From: Plasmodium brasilianum
Taxonomy: Eukaryota; Apicomplexa; Aconoidasida; Haemosporida; Plasmodiidae
Length of the DNA stretch: 64,000 nucleotides
Direction: 5' to 3'
Assembly (NCBI RefSeq): GCF_023973825.1
Contig: NC_090126.1
Coordinates: 1,156,001-1,220,000 of the forward strand
Positions 36,617-47,890 of this stretch are shown here, piece by piece (position 1 is the stretch's first letter; each line of letters starts with the position of its first letter). The notes beneath the pieces were generated by a model. It saw only the letters and a program-made list of their open reading frames with translations. It ran no database searches and had not been told where the DNA came from. Both the position numbers and the translations under genes were made by a program.

Positions 36617-39031
36617 ATATGTGTACGCGTGTATATGCGCGGGCATTACACTGAAGAGGGGCACGTCCGCACAGTTGGGATGGGGAATCCTCTCCATCAT
36701 TCTCTGATGAAAGCTCGCGTTTTCGCTCAAGTAGGAGGGCATGAAGTTGTACTGAAGATTTCCTGCTATAAAATCTCTGATTATTTGTCTAGTTGCCACG
36801 TTAAAATTTAATAAGCCTCCTTTTCCTCCTGATACGTACTTTCTAGCGGTGCAAAAAGAACGCAAAAAGTCCATTGCATCCAAGAATAGATATGTTTTCT
36901 CTTTACCGTTTTCGCTCTTTTCGCTGCTTCCACTCTGCTTACACTCTCTACCAACTCCACCACCTTTATGTCCTTCTCCACCTCCATATACAACCTTGTG
37001 AATGACGTTTTTATTAATTTTATAGTGGTCGCATAACTGCTCTGGAATAATATTACAAAGGATTTGAACAAGATGAACGAAGTTTCCTTTAAAATGATCA
37101 ATTGAACAAACGCCATTAATGAACAAGTCATATTTATTAAAAACTAGGGTTGGGAATATTAAACCTGGACAATCACAAACAGAAAAATCTAAACTTTTTA
37201 AAGGAACAGTTTGAAAGTGCTTAGTTTTTCCTGGTTGTGGACTAACACTAACTTTTTTTTCACCTATCAAAGAATTAATTATTGAACTCTTACCCACATT
37301 TGGAAAACCGACAAAGCCTACCATAAATCTTGGTATTGAGAACGTTTCTAATTCTATATCATGATATAATTCTTTTATTTGCATTTTTATATTTTTAATA
37401 AAAAATATTAAATCGTTTACACTTAATATATCTGTATTATCATTTTTTTTCCTTTCATAATTTAAATTACCATAACCTATGTTCACCAATTGGTCTTTTA
37501 TATCATCATTTGGTAATGCATCATCTTGACAGAAATGATTTGCATAGAGAGAATAATAATGAACACCCTCCATTTTTTCATTGCTTTCCCTTTTTATCAA
37601 TTCGTCATTATCCATGTGCATATTATTATACTGCTTCATAACAGTAGTAGTATTATAATTCCTTATCAATACCATGTTTTGATTGTACAATTCTCTCAGT
37701 GCTGAGAAGAAAATAAATTTAACATTCCTTTGTTCAAAATATTCGGACCAAATTTTTCTTTGTTCATAATTTAAAAAATCAGATTTATTTAAAATGATAA
37801 TAAACTCCTTTCTCTTATCTACTCTTTTGATATAATATTCTAATCCTTTACAATAAAAAAATAAAGGATTCCTAGCATCAATAATATAAAATATTACATG
37901 ACTTTTTTCTATTACTCTCCATAACTGTTTCCAGTATTCTATATTCTTCTCATATGGTGTTAATATATATCCTTCTTTCTCTTCTATATCACTTAATACC
38001 TTTCTCCACTCTATAAAATATTCCAACTCGTATTTATCTATACTTTCTTTATTTAACACTCTTTTCCCTTCTCCCTCTTCCCTGTACCTTTTTCCTCTCT
38101 CTTCATACATACGAACGTATTTTAAATCGTAAGCTAATCTGTCCGCATATTTTCCCCCCTTCAAATAATGGCCACTCGAAGGTTCGTTCCGCGGTTCGTC
38201 GCTCGGCAGCTCGACAGGAGAAGTTATTCTATGATGTTCCTGTTCTGCCAACTGGCTATGCAGGTCCTCCTCCGACTGCTCTCTATGATGTTCCTGTTCT
38301 GCCAACTCGCTATGCGGGTCCTCCTCCAACTGCTCTCTATGATGCTCCTGTTCTTCCAACTCACTATGCTGGTCCTCCTCCAACTGCTCTCTATGATGCT
38401 CCTGTTCTTCCAACTCACTATGCTGGTCCTCCTCCGACTGCTCTATATGCTCCGCCTCTGGAACGCCCCTTCCCGACTTCTTCCCACATTTAGAATTTTT
38501 AATTTTTTTTTTTTTTGAAGTCTCGTTTTTGGAGCTCCTGACATTAATAGGTATGAGGCTCTTTCCACTCATTAAAAATGTAATTTGTTTAACATTTTTT
38601 CTTTTCTTTTTCTTTTTCTTTGCTTGTATTGTGTTTTCTCTTTCATTAAGTATAATATTTATTTTATCCTGATTGTTTAAAAAGAAAGGCCTCCCAGGTA
38701 CAGGGAGAACAATATTATGAACATTCAGGTTAATTTGATTTGTATTTGGATATATATTTTTTTCTTTTTTTTCTTTTATTTCGTTTTTTTGAAGAAATAC
38801 TTTGCTGACTTGTACATCATTTATAACCAGTTGATTGTCTAAGTAATCATCTAAAGGATCTTTGTTCAAAATAGAAGTTTTTTTGCTAACTTTTATTGTA
38901 CTTTCATCATTTCCTATTTTGGAATAAAGCATATTTTCCGACTCTTCTTTTTGTCTCAGCTTGTTTCGAATGAGGCTCCTACCCATGAAATTATTGTGTT
39001 GCTTCGCTCTACTTCGTTTAAAGACCCCCAT
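36246..39031 (-). CDS. LSG1: LSG1-type circularly permuted GTPase (60S export/maturation), 2 exons
   Basis: Exon 1 is 39031-36650 and exon 2 is 36353-36246, giving 829 residues. G motifs appear in permuted order: ILNKSDFL (G4), FSA (G5), then GFPNVGKSSIINSL (G1), GKTKHFQT (G2) and CDCPGL (G3). The opening region plus EYFIEWRKVLSDIEE and TPYEKNIEYWKQLWRVIEKSHVIFYIIDARNPL matches LSG1, the cytosolic GTPase that releases the NMD3 adaptor from pre-60S subunits. An acidic Glu/Gln/His repeat is inserted at about 200-272. The donor chosen (GTAATG, phase 0) yields a basic C-terminus (TTKRKFRYMQKQMMKGKNF), as in other LSG1 proteins. An alternative donor two bases away (GTGTAA) would give an acidic tail and a stop at 36253. 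The intron contains a long (TA)n. Confidence 0.9.
36558..36612. repeat. (TA)n in the LSG1 intron
   Basis: About 27 uninterrupted TA dinucleotides occur inside the last intron of LSG1. Confidence 0.9.
38215..38440 (-). repeat. 54-bp in-frame repeat of LSG1
   Basis: Four near-identical 54-bp units encode 18-residue blocks such as EEDQHSELEEQEHHREQL. They differ by a few substitutions (ELEEQ, ELAEQ, QLAEQ), so copy number probably varies between isolates. Confidence 0.9.
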
Positions 39032-39149
39032 TTTGGCGTTCGGCGGGTCTCTTCATGTTTGTTTTTCTATTACGTATTTTGTGTTTTCTTATTTTTCCTA
39101 TTTTTCTTATTTTTCCTATTTTTCCTATTTTTCCTAGTTTTCGTTGTTT

Positions 39150-39336
39150 TGCCTTTTCTTATTTTTTCTTATTTTTGCTTATTTTTACTTATTTTTGCTT
39201 ATTTTTTCTTATATTTGCTTATTTTTGCTTATATTTGCTTATATTTACTTATATTTGCTTATTTTTGCTTATTTTTTCTTATTTTTGCTTATATTTGCTT
39301 ATATTTGCTTATATTTGCTTATATTTGCTTATATTT

Positions 39337-39338
<2 letters not shown>
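39150..39338. repeat. 10-bp array TTATTTTTGC
   Basis: About 17 units occur with TTTTTCT, TATTTGC and TTTTTAC variants, next to a 30-base poly(T). All frames are open, encoding Leu-Ile-Phe-Ala-Tyr runs. Confidence 0.85.
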
Positions 39339-39369
<31 letters not shown>

Positions 39370-39884
39370 CTTTTCGCTGGGAAAAAGAATTAAAATTATA
39401 AGCTATACTATAAGGGAGTATTCCTAATTTTACCTTCAATATCTTAAAGGTTGACGCAACAAAAAAAAAAAAAAAAAAAAAAAGGAAAAATGATTGCCTT
39501 AATTTACTGCATTAATTGGATATAATATTTTTTTTAATTTAACAACTCTTCTCCTTTTAAGAGCAAGAGGAACATGAAAACATAAAAGGCTACCCCCAAA
39601 TTTAATTAACCGTTCAGAATATCTCTTTTCTATATATAAACATTAAAACTTGTAATGTATGGCTTTATATTTTTGTTTACGTTTACATACATGACGCCAA
39701 AAAATAAATTAACGAAACGTACTGTTATGCTTTTCATTCTGTGCACATACATGGAAATGCCCGCATCTGTATTATTTGAGGACCTTCATACAATGGAACT
39801 GTTTGTATCTGTACTTTGTTCGCCCCTTTCAACGTATTTTGTTTCGTTCCTCCTTTGCTCTGCTTCATTTTTGTTTTATTCATT

Positions 39885-40077
39885 ATTTCGCTATTTCGTT
39901 GTTTCGTTGTTTCGCTATTTCGCTATTTCGCTATTTCGCTATTTCGCTATTTCGCCATTTCGCCATTTCGCCATTTCGCCATTTCGCCATTTCGCCATTT
40001 CGCCATTTCGCCATTTCGCCATTTCGCCATTTCGCCATTTCGCCATTTCGCCATTTCGCCATTTCGCCATTTCGTTG
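39885..40077. repeat. 9-bp array ATTTCGCCA
   Basis: About 20 units occur. The left edge uses CTATTTCGT/GTTTCGTTG variants and the right part is homogeneous ATTTCGCCA. It is related to the array at 10240-10342. Confidence 0.9.
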
Positions 40078-40998
40078 TTTCCTTGTTTTTGTTTAACGTT
40101 TTAATACCTTGTTAACGCGGAGTTTCAAAAGATAATATTTGCCCCCAAAATTCAACTTCAATTTCCGTACAGTGATTAGAAATTTTTTTGATTTTTCCTG
40201 TTTTTCCAATTTTTTCATTTTTTTCAATATTTTCAATTTTATCATTCTTTTAATTTTCCTCTTTTCTTATATAGTATATGTCTAAAAAGAAGAGTTGTTT
40301 TCTTAATTGAACGAGAAACATAGTATACGCACGTCCGTAGCATCGTATCGTCTTATCTTCTTCTCGACATGACGGCATAACAGCTTCGTTCATGTACACA
40401 CGTTTACGATTACGTTGTTGTACTTTTTTTTTTTTTTTTGCTTTTTTCGAAATAGTGTATGTGCCAAAATATATGTGTATACGAAGGAGGGAAAGAGGAA
40501 CACAAGCGTAGATGGAATACGCTTGAAAGGAAGAAACTCGGAACGAAGTAGGTTAACGTGAAGTAGATTTAAAAATTGTTAGCATGAAAAAAGGGCATGC
40601 ATAAAAGGGGAAAAACCTGAACAAATACATAAAATTGTAAAGTTGTCAACTGAACTATATAAGAAGCATATAGTAAAACAGAAAATTTACTACACATTGA
40701 ATATAAAAAAAAAATACGAATTTTAAAATTAAAAAAAAAAAAGATACAGCATGGATGTACAAAAAACACATAGTTCAAAAGTATTAGTAGGAAATATGTG
40801 AGTTGCAGGTAATGAATGTAAAGCTAAAAATTAGATGCTCTGATTGTAACACATGGAAAGAACGGGCTATACATATGAGCTTTTACATATGCACATTTTT
40901 TTATGTATGCAACAGTTACTCGCTTTTTTTTTTTTTTTTTTTTATATTTCCATGTTGTCCTTTATTACGATTTGCTTCCATTTGTGATGAACTCTCTT

Positions 40999-42234
40999 TT
41001 ATTTCAAGTGGTTTACTTTTATACCCCCCGATTTATCGGCAACCACATCTTTCGTGCTATCATGGGTCTGCAAGTAGTTCAACTGCTGAGCACACGATTC
41101 TTCAAATCTGTAAAATTCGGAATAGTCATAGCTATTGCAGTTACCATATTCATCATAGGCTACCAATTGGGGTTGAGGGGGTTGTAGGTTATGATTGTGT
41201 GCTTGCGTTTGCGATTCTTTAATATATTCATGCATTTTTTTTGTTTGATTTTCATTAAAAATTTTGAGTTCATCCAAATGAGGATTTAAATCTTTCATTA
41301 ACTGATCAATTTGTTTATCAGATAAGCTGACGTATGTAATTTGTTTTTCCTCTTCCCCTTTAACTTTAGCAGAGAGACCAAAGTAACGAGGTACATATAC
41401 ATTAACAGGTACTATCCGAGGAATATATTTTAATACTTCTATTTCTAGTTCCTCATTTGTTATTTCTATTTCTGGTTTTATAATTTTTTTTAAGACAACT
41501 TCTATTTCTTTTTCTACAATTTTTGGAATAATATATGGCACATTTACATTATTATATTGCGGTCGTTTAATTTCTTCACCACTTGGTATTTCAATAATTT
41601 TTTCCATATAATTTGTTACTACTTTAGGTACGTACTTAGTTACATACTTAGGCACCTCTACATATTCAACTTCTTCTTTTTCAATATCTTCATTCACATC
41701 AATAGCATCTTCATATATATCTATATATTGGATGTACGTTGTAATATATATTTTTTCTGTTATAACATAATTCTCTATCTCTTCAGTGTTTCCTATATGT
41801 ATAGTTGGATCAATTTTACATTTAGGGTCTTTCTTGTATTTATCTAACTCCTTTTGGTATTCATTTACATGTGATTCTAATATTTTTTTTGAACTCTCTT
41901 TCGCGTAGTTGTAATACTCCTTAATCTCTGCTCCCTCTTCCTTAATTGATCCTCCGTCCCCCTCGTCACCCCGCGCACACGCAGCGATGTTATCATCAAC
42001 ATTTGCTTCGACATCCGCTTCGACATTCGCCTCTACATCCGCTTCGACATTCGCCTCTACATCCGCTTCTACATCCGCTTCGACATTCGCCTCTACATCC
42101 GCTTCTACATCTGCTTCGACATTCGCGTTTTTACTCCCCTGATATAACCACAGCATATCCATATTTTTTATATTATCATCTAAATTGCTCAGAGTATCTT
42201 GGCATGAAAAACATGCACTCTTTTCGTTACCCAT
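40999..42234 (-). CDS. Alveolin (inner membrane complex / subpellicular network protein)
   Basis: This single exon encodes 411 residues. The N-terminus MGNEKSACFSCQ has Gly2, Ser6 and Cys8/Cys11, a pattern suited to N-myristoylation plus palmitoylation. An acidic repeat of VEADVEAN units follows (about 38-79). The central part, about 160-310, is alveolin-type: Val/Pro/Tyr/Glu/Ile/Lys-rich short repeats such as YVEVPKYVTKYVPKVV, EKIIEIPSG, VPYIIPKIVEKEIE and YIPRIVPVNVYVPRYFG. Alveolins form the intermediate-filament-like network under the inner membrane complex of apicomplexan zoites and gametocytes. The last hundred residues are Gln/Asn-rich and end without membrane segments. A second alveolin lies 7.3 kb to the right. 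Which IMC1 paralogue this is cannot be fixed without alignment. Confidence 0.87.
   Translation of the reverse strand: MGNEKSACFSCQDTLSNLDDNIKNMDMLWLYQGSKNANVEADVEADVEANVEADVEADVEANVEADVEANVEADVEANVDDNIAACARGDEGDGGSIKEEGAEIKEYYNYAKESSKKILESHVNEYQKELDKYKKDPKCKIDPTIHIGNTEEIENYVITEKIYITTYIQYIDIYEDAIDVNEDIEKEEVEYVEVPKYVTKYVPKVVTNYMEKIIEIPSGEEIKRPQYNNVNVPYIIPKIVEKEIEVVLKKIIKPEIEITNEELEIEVLKYIPRIVPVNVYVPRYFGLSAKVKGEEEKQITYVSLSDKQIDQLMKDLNPHLDELKIFNENQTKKMHEYIKESQTQAHNHNLQPPQPQLVAYDEYGNCNSYDYSEFYRFEESCAQQLNYLQTHDSTKDVVADKSGGIKVNHLK
42000..42126 (-). repeat. In-frame VEAD/VEAN repeat of the alveolin
   Basis: Twelve-base units (GTCGAAGCGGAT type, read on the minus strand) encode Val-Glu-Ala-Asp/Asn, with synonymous differences between copies. 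Confidence 0.9.
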
Positions 42235-43179
42235 CTTAAAAAAAAAAAAAAAAATTCATAAAATTATGAAGGATTAGAAAAGTAAGAAAAGTTATGCTCA
42301 TTGGGGGAGATACACCAACTGGTTTAGCATCAACTTTCGACGAGTGAGATTGTGCACTAGTTTGTTTTCCAAATGGTCAGACAAATGGCAATGGAATGAA
42401 ATTTATCTCTACAGTTTCGGTAGAAAAAAAGAAGAAAAAGGAAAGGGGGAAAAAGATTAAAAAACTATATAATACTGTTTTATTACTCAGGAGCTTTTGC
42501 AAAGGTGCAATTGCGGCTCGTACAAATGTAAGTATACTATATAAGCATAAATGTCCGTATCCACGTAGTTACTCGTATACGCGAAGATCCTATACTAATT
42601 CCAAAAACAAATTAATAATATTTTCCTCAGTATGTTCTTAAGACTTACTATCTTTATTATCTGTATGAAACATTTGAAATGAAAACTATGTATATACATA
42701 TCCCTTAAAACTGGGATCGCGCGAGTGTATACGAGTATACAACGAACGAGTAAACCATGTTTTAACTGATACTGCCTTTTTGTTTATTTATCCATTTTTC
42801 TTTTTTTTTTTTTAACGCAATATACACTTCCTGCTCTCTATAAATTTAATTTTACTATTTTTTTTCCTTTTCCAAGAAAATTCGACCACCCTCAATTTGT
42901 GCTTATTCTGCTTTTTCAGCGCGCAACAAATACACATATACACAAAAATATAATATGAGCTTTTCTCAAATTTTTTTCACTTGCTGACTACTAGCAAGGA
43001 GGTATCACTATTACTTCCTCCCTCTTATCTATTCGTATTTATTTTTAATAATGTCTGCGTAATCCACTTTGCCTTTTTTGCATTAGCGGCATTTATGCGT
43101 TTCGTATTTTATAATGCATTAATTGCTTGGCATGCATAAAAAAAAAATTGAACTATTTAGCGATTTTATTCCACCTCTA

Positions 43180-43285
43180 TAGTTTCTTTATCGTTTCTTT
43201 ATCGTTTCTTTATCGTTTCCTTATCGTTTCTTTATCGTTTCCTTATCGTTTCCTTATCGTTTCTTTATCGTTTCCTTATCGTTTA
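43180..43285. repeat. 11-bp array GTTTCTTTATC
   Basis: About nine units, TTCTTTATCG alternating with TTCCTTATCG, occur before a poly(T) run. Confidence 0.9.
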
Positions 43286-44699
43286 TTTCCCCCCTTTTTT
43301 TTTTTTTTTTTTTTTATTTGCTCCATGTTTTCCTTTTTTCCTTTTAAGAATATTTTTCAAGCTCTAGTAGTATGTCTTCCTTATTGTGTCCTGTCTATTA
43401 CTTCATTTTGTTTTGTTTTATTGATTTTTTTTTTTTTTTTTTAATTTTACTTAATTTCTTTACAATTCTTCAATTTATTTTCCCCCATTTTGCTTCTCCA
43501 TTTTTTTATTTTTTTCCCCTTTTCGCTTCTTAACATGTCGAAACGCCTATAAATTGAAAAACATAAAATAGGCAAATGGTAGATTATATGTGCATATTTT
43601 ATTTGTTTCTACAGATGTGTAAATAGAAACAATAGGCATACTTACTCTCTTCAAAGGGATGTTTTATAAAGAGATATCACTCTATTAAAAAAGGGTGAGG
43701 AGGGGGATAAACGCATATTTCCACTTCTTTTTACGAAAACTTACTATTTTTGCGAGTTCATTTTGCGCTGTTTTGTTTTTCCCCGTTTTATTTTATTTTG
43801 TTTCCTCTTATATTTAATGGATTGCTTGCCAAAATTAAATATAATAATTGTAGAATTACTTTCTTTAATTTTATTTCACTTCCTTTCATTTTAATATACA
43901 CAATAAGTATGCAAATTCTAACAGGTAGAGACACCTGGGTTACATATAAATTCAAAGATATTTATGACCATTCATATTTTTTAACACTCAAATAATATAC
44001 GTTTCTTATTCCCCTAGGGATAAGCTTGTTTGCCGAATAGGATCAATTTATGTGCATTTGAATTGGAGCGAGCTACTTTGATTATATACACACAAATGGA
44101 AAAAAATAGATTAGTTTATTTTTTTATTTTATTTTTTTATTTTTTTTTATTCCTCCTTTCAACTGTTTGTACAGTGCGTCACACATAATCACATATTTTC
44201 AGTTAATAAATTATTCTATAATACTTTCTTATTATCATAAACTATCTAACCAATTTATCGTGAAGCTTTTATTTTTTTTTTATTTATGCCATTATACGTC
44301 CGTTTATAATGCCATATGCATAGTTTCTTATTTTTTACTTTTCAATTTTTTTTTTCTTTTTTTTATTCCCGTTTCGCCTTTTTCAGAAATACAATTGAAA
44401 CTTAGAAGTCTTCATTCATGTTGTTCCTTTGAATAGTAACAAATTATCGTATGTACATGTGCATGTAAAAATTTGCCAATATATGCTTTTGCTTTTTTGT
44501 GATATTCATTTTGCAAAAATTGAAAGAAAAAATTGCATACATTTTTTGCTAAAACCATTTTGGAAAATCTACAACTTTTGTGTTATGTTTGCATGAACAG
44601 TTAAGGTAAAATGAGTTTCTCTTAATTTTGCTGAAAAAAGAAGGAAATGTTTGGTTAAAAAAAAAACAAACGAAATGTCAAGCTAAAAAGAGAAAAAAA

Positions 44700-44905
44700 T
44701 AATGTTCAATAAAGTATTGTTCAATAAAGTATTGTTCAATAAAGTATTGTTCAATAAAGTATTGTTCAATAAAGTATTGTTCAATAAAGTATTGTTCAAT
44801 AAAGTATTGTTCAATAAAGTATTGTTCAATAAAGTATTGTTCAATAAAATAATGTTCAATAAAATAATGTTCAATAAAATAATGTTCAATAAAATAATGT
44901 ATAAT
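44700..44905. repeat. 15-bp minisatellite TTCAATAAAGTATTG
   Basis: About ten perfect copies are followed by four TTCAATAAAATAATG copies, so the array has a homogenised core and a variant flank. It lies about 275 bases upstream of the L17 start. Confidence 0.95.
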
Positions 44906-45179
44906 AAAATATAATGAAATACAGTAAAATATAATAAAACAGAATATAATAAAATAAAATGAAAGGGGTACCTTTACATACATTGCTGTAAAGTGAGAAC
45001 ATATTAGCAGCCCTTTGAAGAACAGGGAGTAGAAAACAAACACGTATATAGTACGTACAAACATATTGCGTATGTTCAGGTAAACAAAATTACGTTCTAC
45101 CCTCATACACCTGCACATGTGCACGTAAACACTACGTTTTACGCGCATAGAACTGCACTTCCATCGATGTAAGTGCCGT

Positions 45180-46433
45180 TTGAGTAAAATAGGCATGGGG
45201 TATACGTCGACATTAAAATTTGTTAACCTGGGCGTTAAGAGGAGATTATTTCGAAGAGCCCATAAACAACCACATCACAAATGGGACAGCATAAAAAATC
45301 AGTTGAATGAATTATTAAAATATGGACGAATTGAAACAACATTAACAAAAGCTAAGGAATTGCAAGGATATGCAGAAGAATTAATATATTTAGCAAAAAA
45401 AGATAATGTACAGAATAATTTAAAAGTCGAAAGTATGTTAAGAACAGCGCAAGGAAGAAGAAAGTTATATGAATACTACGTACCATTATATAGACATAGA
45501 CCTTTTTTTTTCACAAGAATAGTCAATCAATGGAGATTACGCTTAAGGGATGCAGCACCAATGGCATTTATAGAATTTATTGATAGACCAGGAGAATTAA
45601 GACCTGCACAGCCTGTTGGGTATGATAGAATAAAATATATATATGATGAAATGAAAAGAAATAGAAGAAATTTTAGAAAATATTTTCATATTGCAAAAAA
45701 GTTCAATTTACTGGATGATAACGATCAACTTATTTCAAATTTTAACAATTCTGAACTCGTTAAGAAAGATTTGGTAAGGCAAAATATTCAAAACTGCATA
45801 TAATATAATGTAATTGTATTTTATTTTATTGTATCTTATTTTATTTCATTGTATCGTATTTTATTTCATTGTATCATATTTTATTTATTTTATTTTATTT
45901 TATTTATTTTATCTTATTTTATTTATTTTATTTTATTTATTTATTTGGTTATAATGTGTGCCTCCTTTATTCATACTTGTCTGTACATTTTTTATTATTC
46001 GAATGGATATGTATGTATACGTATTTCCATGTATGCATATTTATATGTACTTCTTTTATTTTGTCCTTTTCGAACTTTCAATTATGTTATTCATATGTTT
46101 TTGAAGCAACTTGGTTTATTACTGACCAAAATGGAGTATGCATATGTTCATGTGTTGTATCTATTTTTAATTGTCATCTTTTTTATTTTCTTTTTTTCTT
46201 TTTTTTTTTTTCCTTGCCCCGTTTCTCTTCCCTCTGGACCTCCTTTATAGTGGCTAAGCGATGATGAAGAGGAAATAATTATTGATGCCGAATTAATAGA
46301 AAAATATAAACAATTTGGTGAGCCCATGTTAGCAGGACCTATAAGGGGACGAGAACCCTTTTATGTTGATTTACCTATGCCAAGTCTCGTAGAGAAAGAG
46401 TTTTTAAATTACAGAAAGAAATTTAAACCGTAA
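45180..46433 (+). CDS. Organellar ribosomal protein bL17 (probably mitochondrial), 2 exons
   Basis: Exon 1 is 45180-45773 and exon 2 is 46251-46433, with a phase 0 intron (GTAAGG...TTATAG), giving 258 residues. The segment WDSIKNQLNELLKYGRIETTLTKAKELQGYAEELIYLAK is the bacterial L17 signature (LLRNL..SLL.HGRIETTLAKAKELR.YAE.LI.LAK), and RIVNQWRLRLRDAAPMAFIEFID covers the second conserved half. The protein is twice bacterial length because of a C-terminal extension with an acidic block (LSDDEEEIIIDAE) encoded by exon 2. bL17 sits at the exit-tunnel side of the large subunit. There is no clear bipartite apicoplast leader, and the extended form favours the mitochondrial ribosome. Start could be 45180 or the ATG at 45195. 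Confidence 0.88.
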
Positions 46434-47426
46434 ACTGAGTACACTTTTGTTTCACTAATTATTATGAATTTCTTACGTGAATTAACAAAATTGGGATATT
46501 CTAAGTAGCTAGCTAATTGTGAATTTTGTTTTTTTTTTTTTTAAATATTATGCACAGTTCATGTATACTGCGTATACACACACATGCGTGCATGCGTACA
46601 TACGTACGTGTAATAATACGTACACGTATATGCACACCCTTACCTACATACATAAATCCAACCACATACAGTTGTGTCTATTTTGTTAAGTACGCCCCTG
46701 GATCTTTTTATACCCAAATAAATGATGACATAAATATGTACCATTACTATAAACGAATTATCACAGCTATGTTAGTTATATTATTACATAATAATAAGAA
46801 TGTGTGAAGAAGTTAAAGTGCGTTTTCCTGTTGATATACACACGTTCATGCTCCTATTAATTACGTTTTATTATTATTTTATTACTATTATTTTTTTTTT
46901 ACCAATTATGTGTGCATATATGTTATTGTAAAAAGTATATTTCTCAATGCTTTATTAAATGTTTTTGTTACTATACTGTTGTATGAATAAAAAATAAAAC
47001 TACGTTGTGTATTCCAACTCACTAATTTATAATTACCCACGCTTTATTAAAAAAATAAAATAGTAAAAAATAGTAAAAAATAGTAAAAAGTTAAAATAAA
47101 TTAACCAAATGGAAGAGTAGAGAAGCGATAAGCATAATTCACGAACATTCCATACGTACAACGTGTAAACTATAAAACAATTGACAGTAAGTCGCACATA
47201 TATATGCTAAAAGAATTTGTGCTAATTAACATGAAGAATTAAAAAAAATATTTTTAAAATGTTGAAAAAATGCAAATTAATATTTTGTCATAAAATAAAT
47301 TTTGTCCCCTTTAAAAAATAAATGCTAAAGTCAAATGCCTGATTCTAAAAATAAGCACACATATATATGGTACACATATGTATGAATATATACCAATGAA
47401 TATACAAATATGAACTTAAATTTGTG

Positions 47427-47458
<32 letters not shown>

Positions 47459-47890
47459 GCCCAAAATTAATATTTCAAGTACATATTACATGAACGTGCA
47501 AGGTAAACATGGCCATCCAAAGGAAAAGTGAAGTAGATTGTTAGTGAAAATTCGTAAAAAGGAAAAAAAACAAAATAAAACAAAATAAAACAAAATAAAA
47601 CAAAATAAAACAGTGACTCTAAACTGAGTATATCTAAGGCTAAAAATAAATTAAAAAGTTCGCGACATTTTGCCACATGTACATGTATATACGTACACAT
47701 AAGTTATCCATATTATGCTATTGTTGATGCATTTAAACAAAACGAAAAATGTGAAAGGATCAAACACATTCAGAGGTGTACTGTGTTAATAATTAAACGT
47801 TCATGTGAAACATATATGTATGTATGCATGTATATATGTTTGTAAATTTTAAGCAAAAAAATATGAATTTAGCTAGATTTTAAAGAAAAA
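46434..47890. other. Intergenic between L17 and COX2B
   Basis: Both flanking genes are on the plus strand. The stretch holds CATGCGTGC/ACGTACGT simple sequence (46570-46630), poly(T) at 47430-47458 and an AAAACAAAAT repeat at 47570-47612. No gene was seen. Confidence 0.6.

Larger units (their letters stand above)
39032..40998. other. Intergenic between LSG1 and the first alveolin
   Basis: This is the 5' side of LSG1 and 3' side of the alveolin. It contains a TTATTTTTGC/TTATATTTGC array (39150-39335) ending in poly(T), the 9-bp array at 39885-40077 and A/T homopolymers. No supported gene was found. Confidence 0.65.
42235..45179. other. Divergent intergenic region, 2.9 kb
   Basis: This is the promoter region for the alveolin (-) and L17 (+). 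It contains poly(T) tracts, an 11-bp array (43180-43285) and a 15-bp array (44700-44905). Frames at 42396-42641 and 43750-43995 show no recognisable domain. Confidence 0.6.

Noticed and set aside
39776..40115. Phe-Arg-His-Phe-Ala-Ile-Ser-Pro repeat ORFs in three frames
   Set aside because: All three forward frames are open over a 9-bp array, which argues against coding.
43750..43995. 81-residue ORF in the alveolin-L17 interval
   Set aside because: It looks partly protein-like but has no homology I recognise and no partner exons; kept as noncoding.
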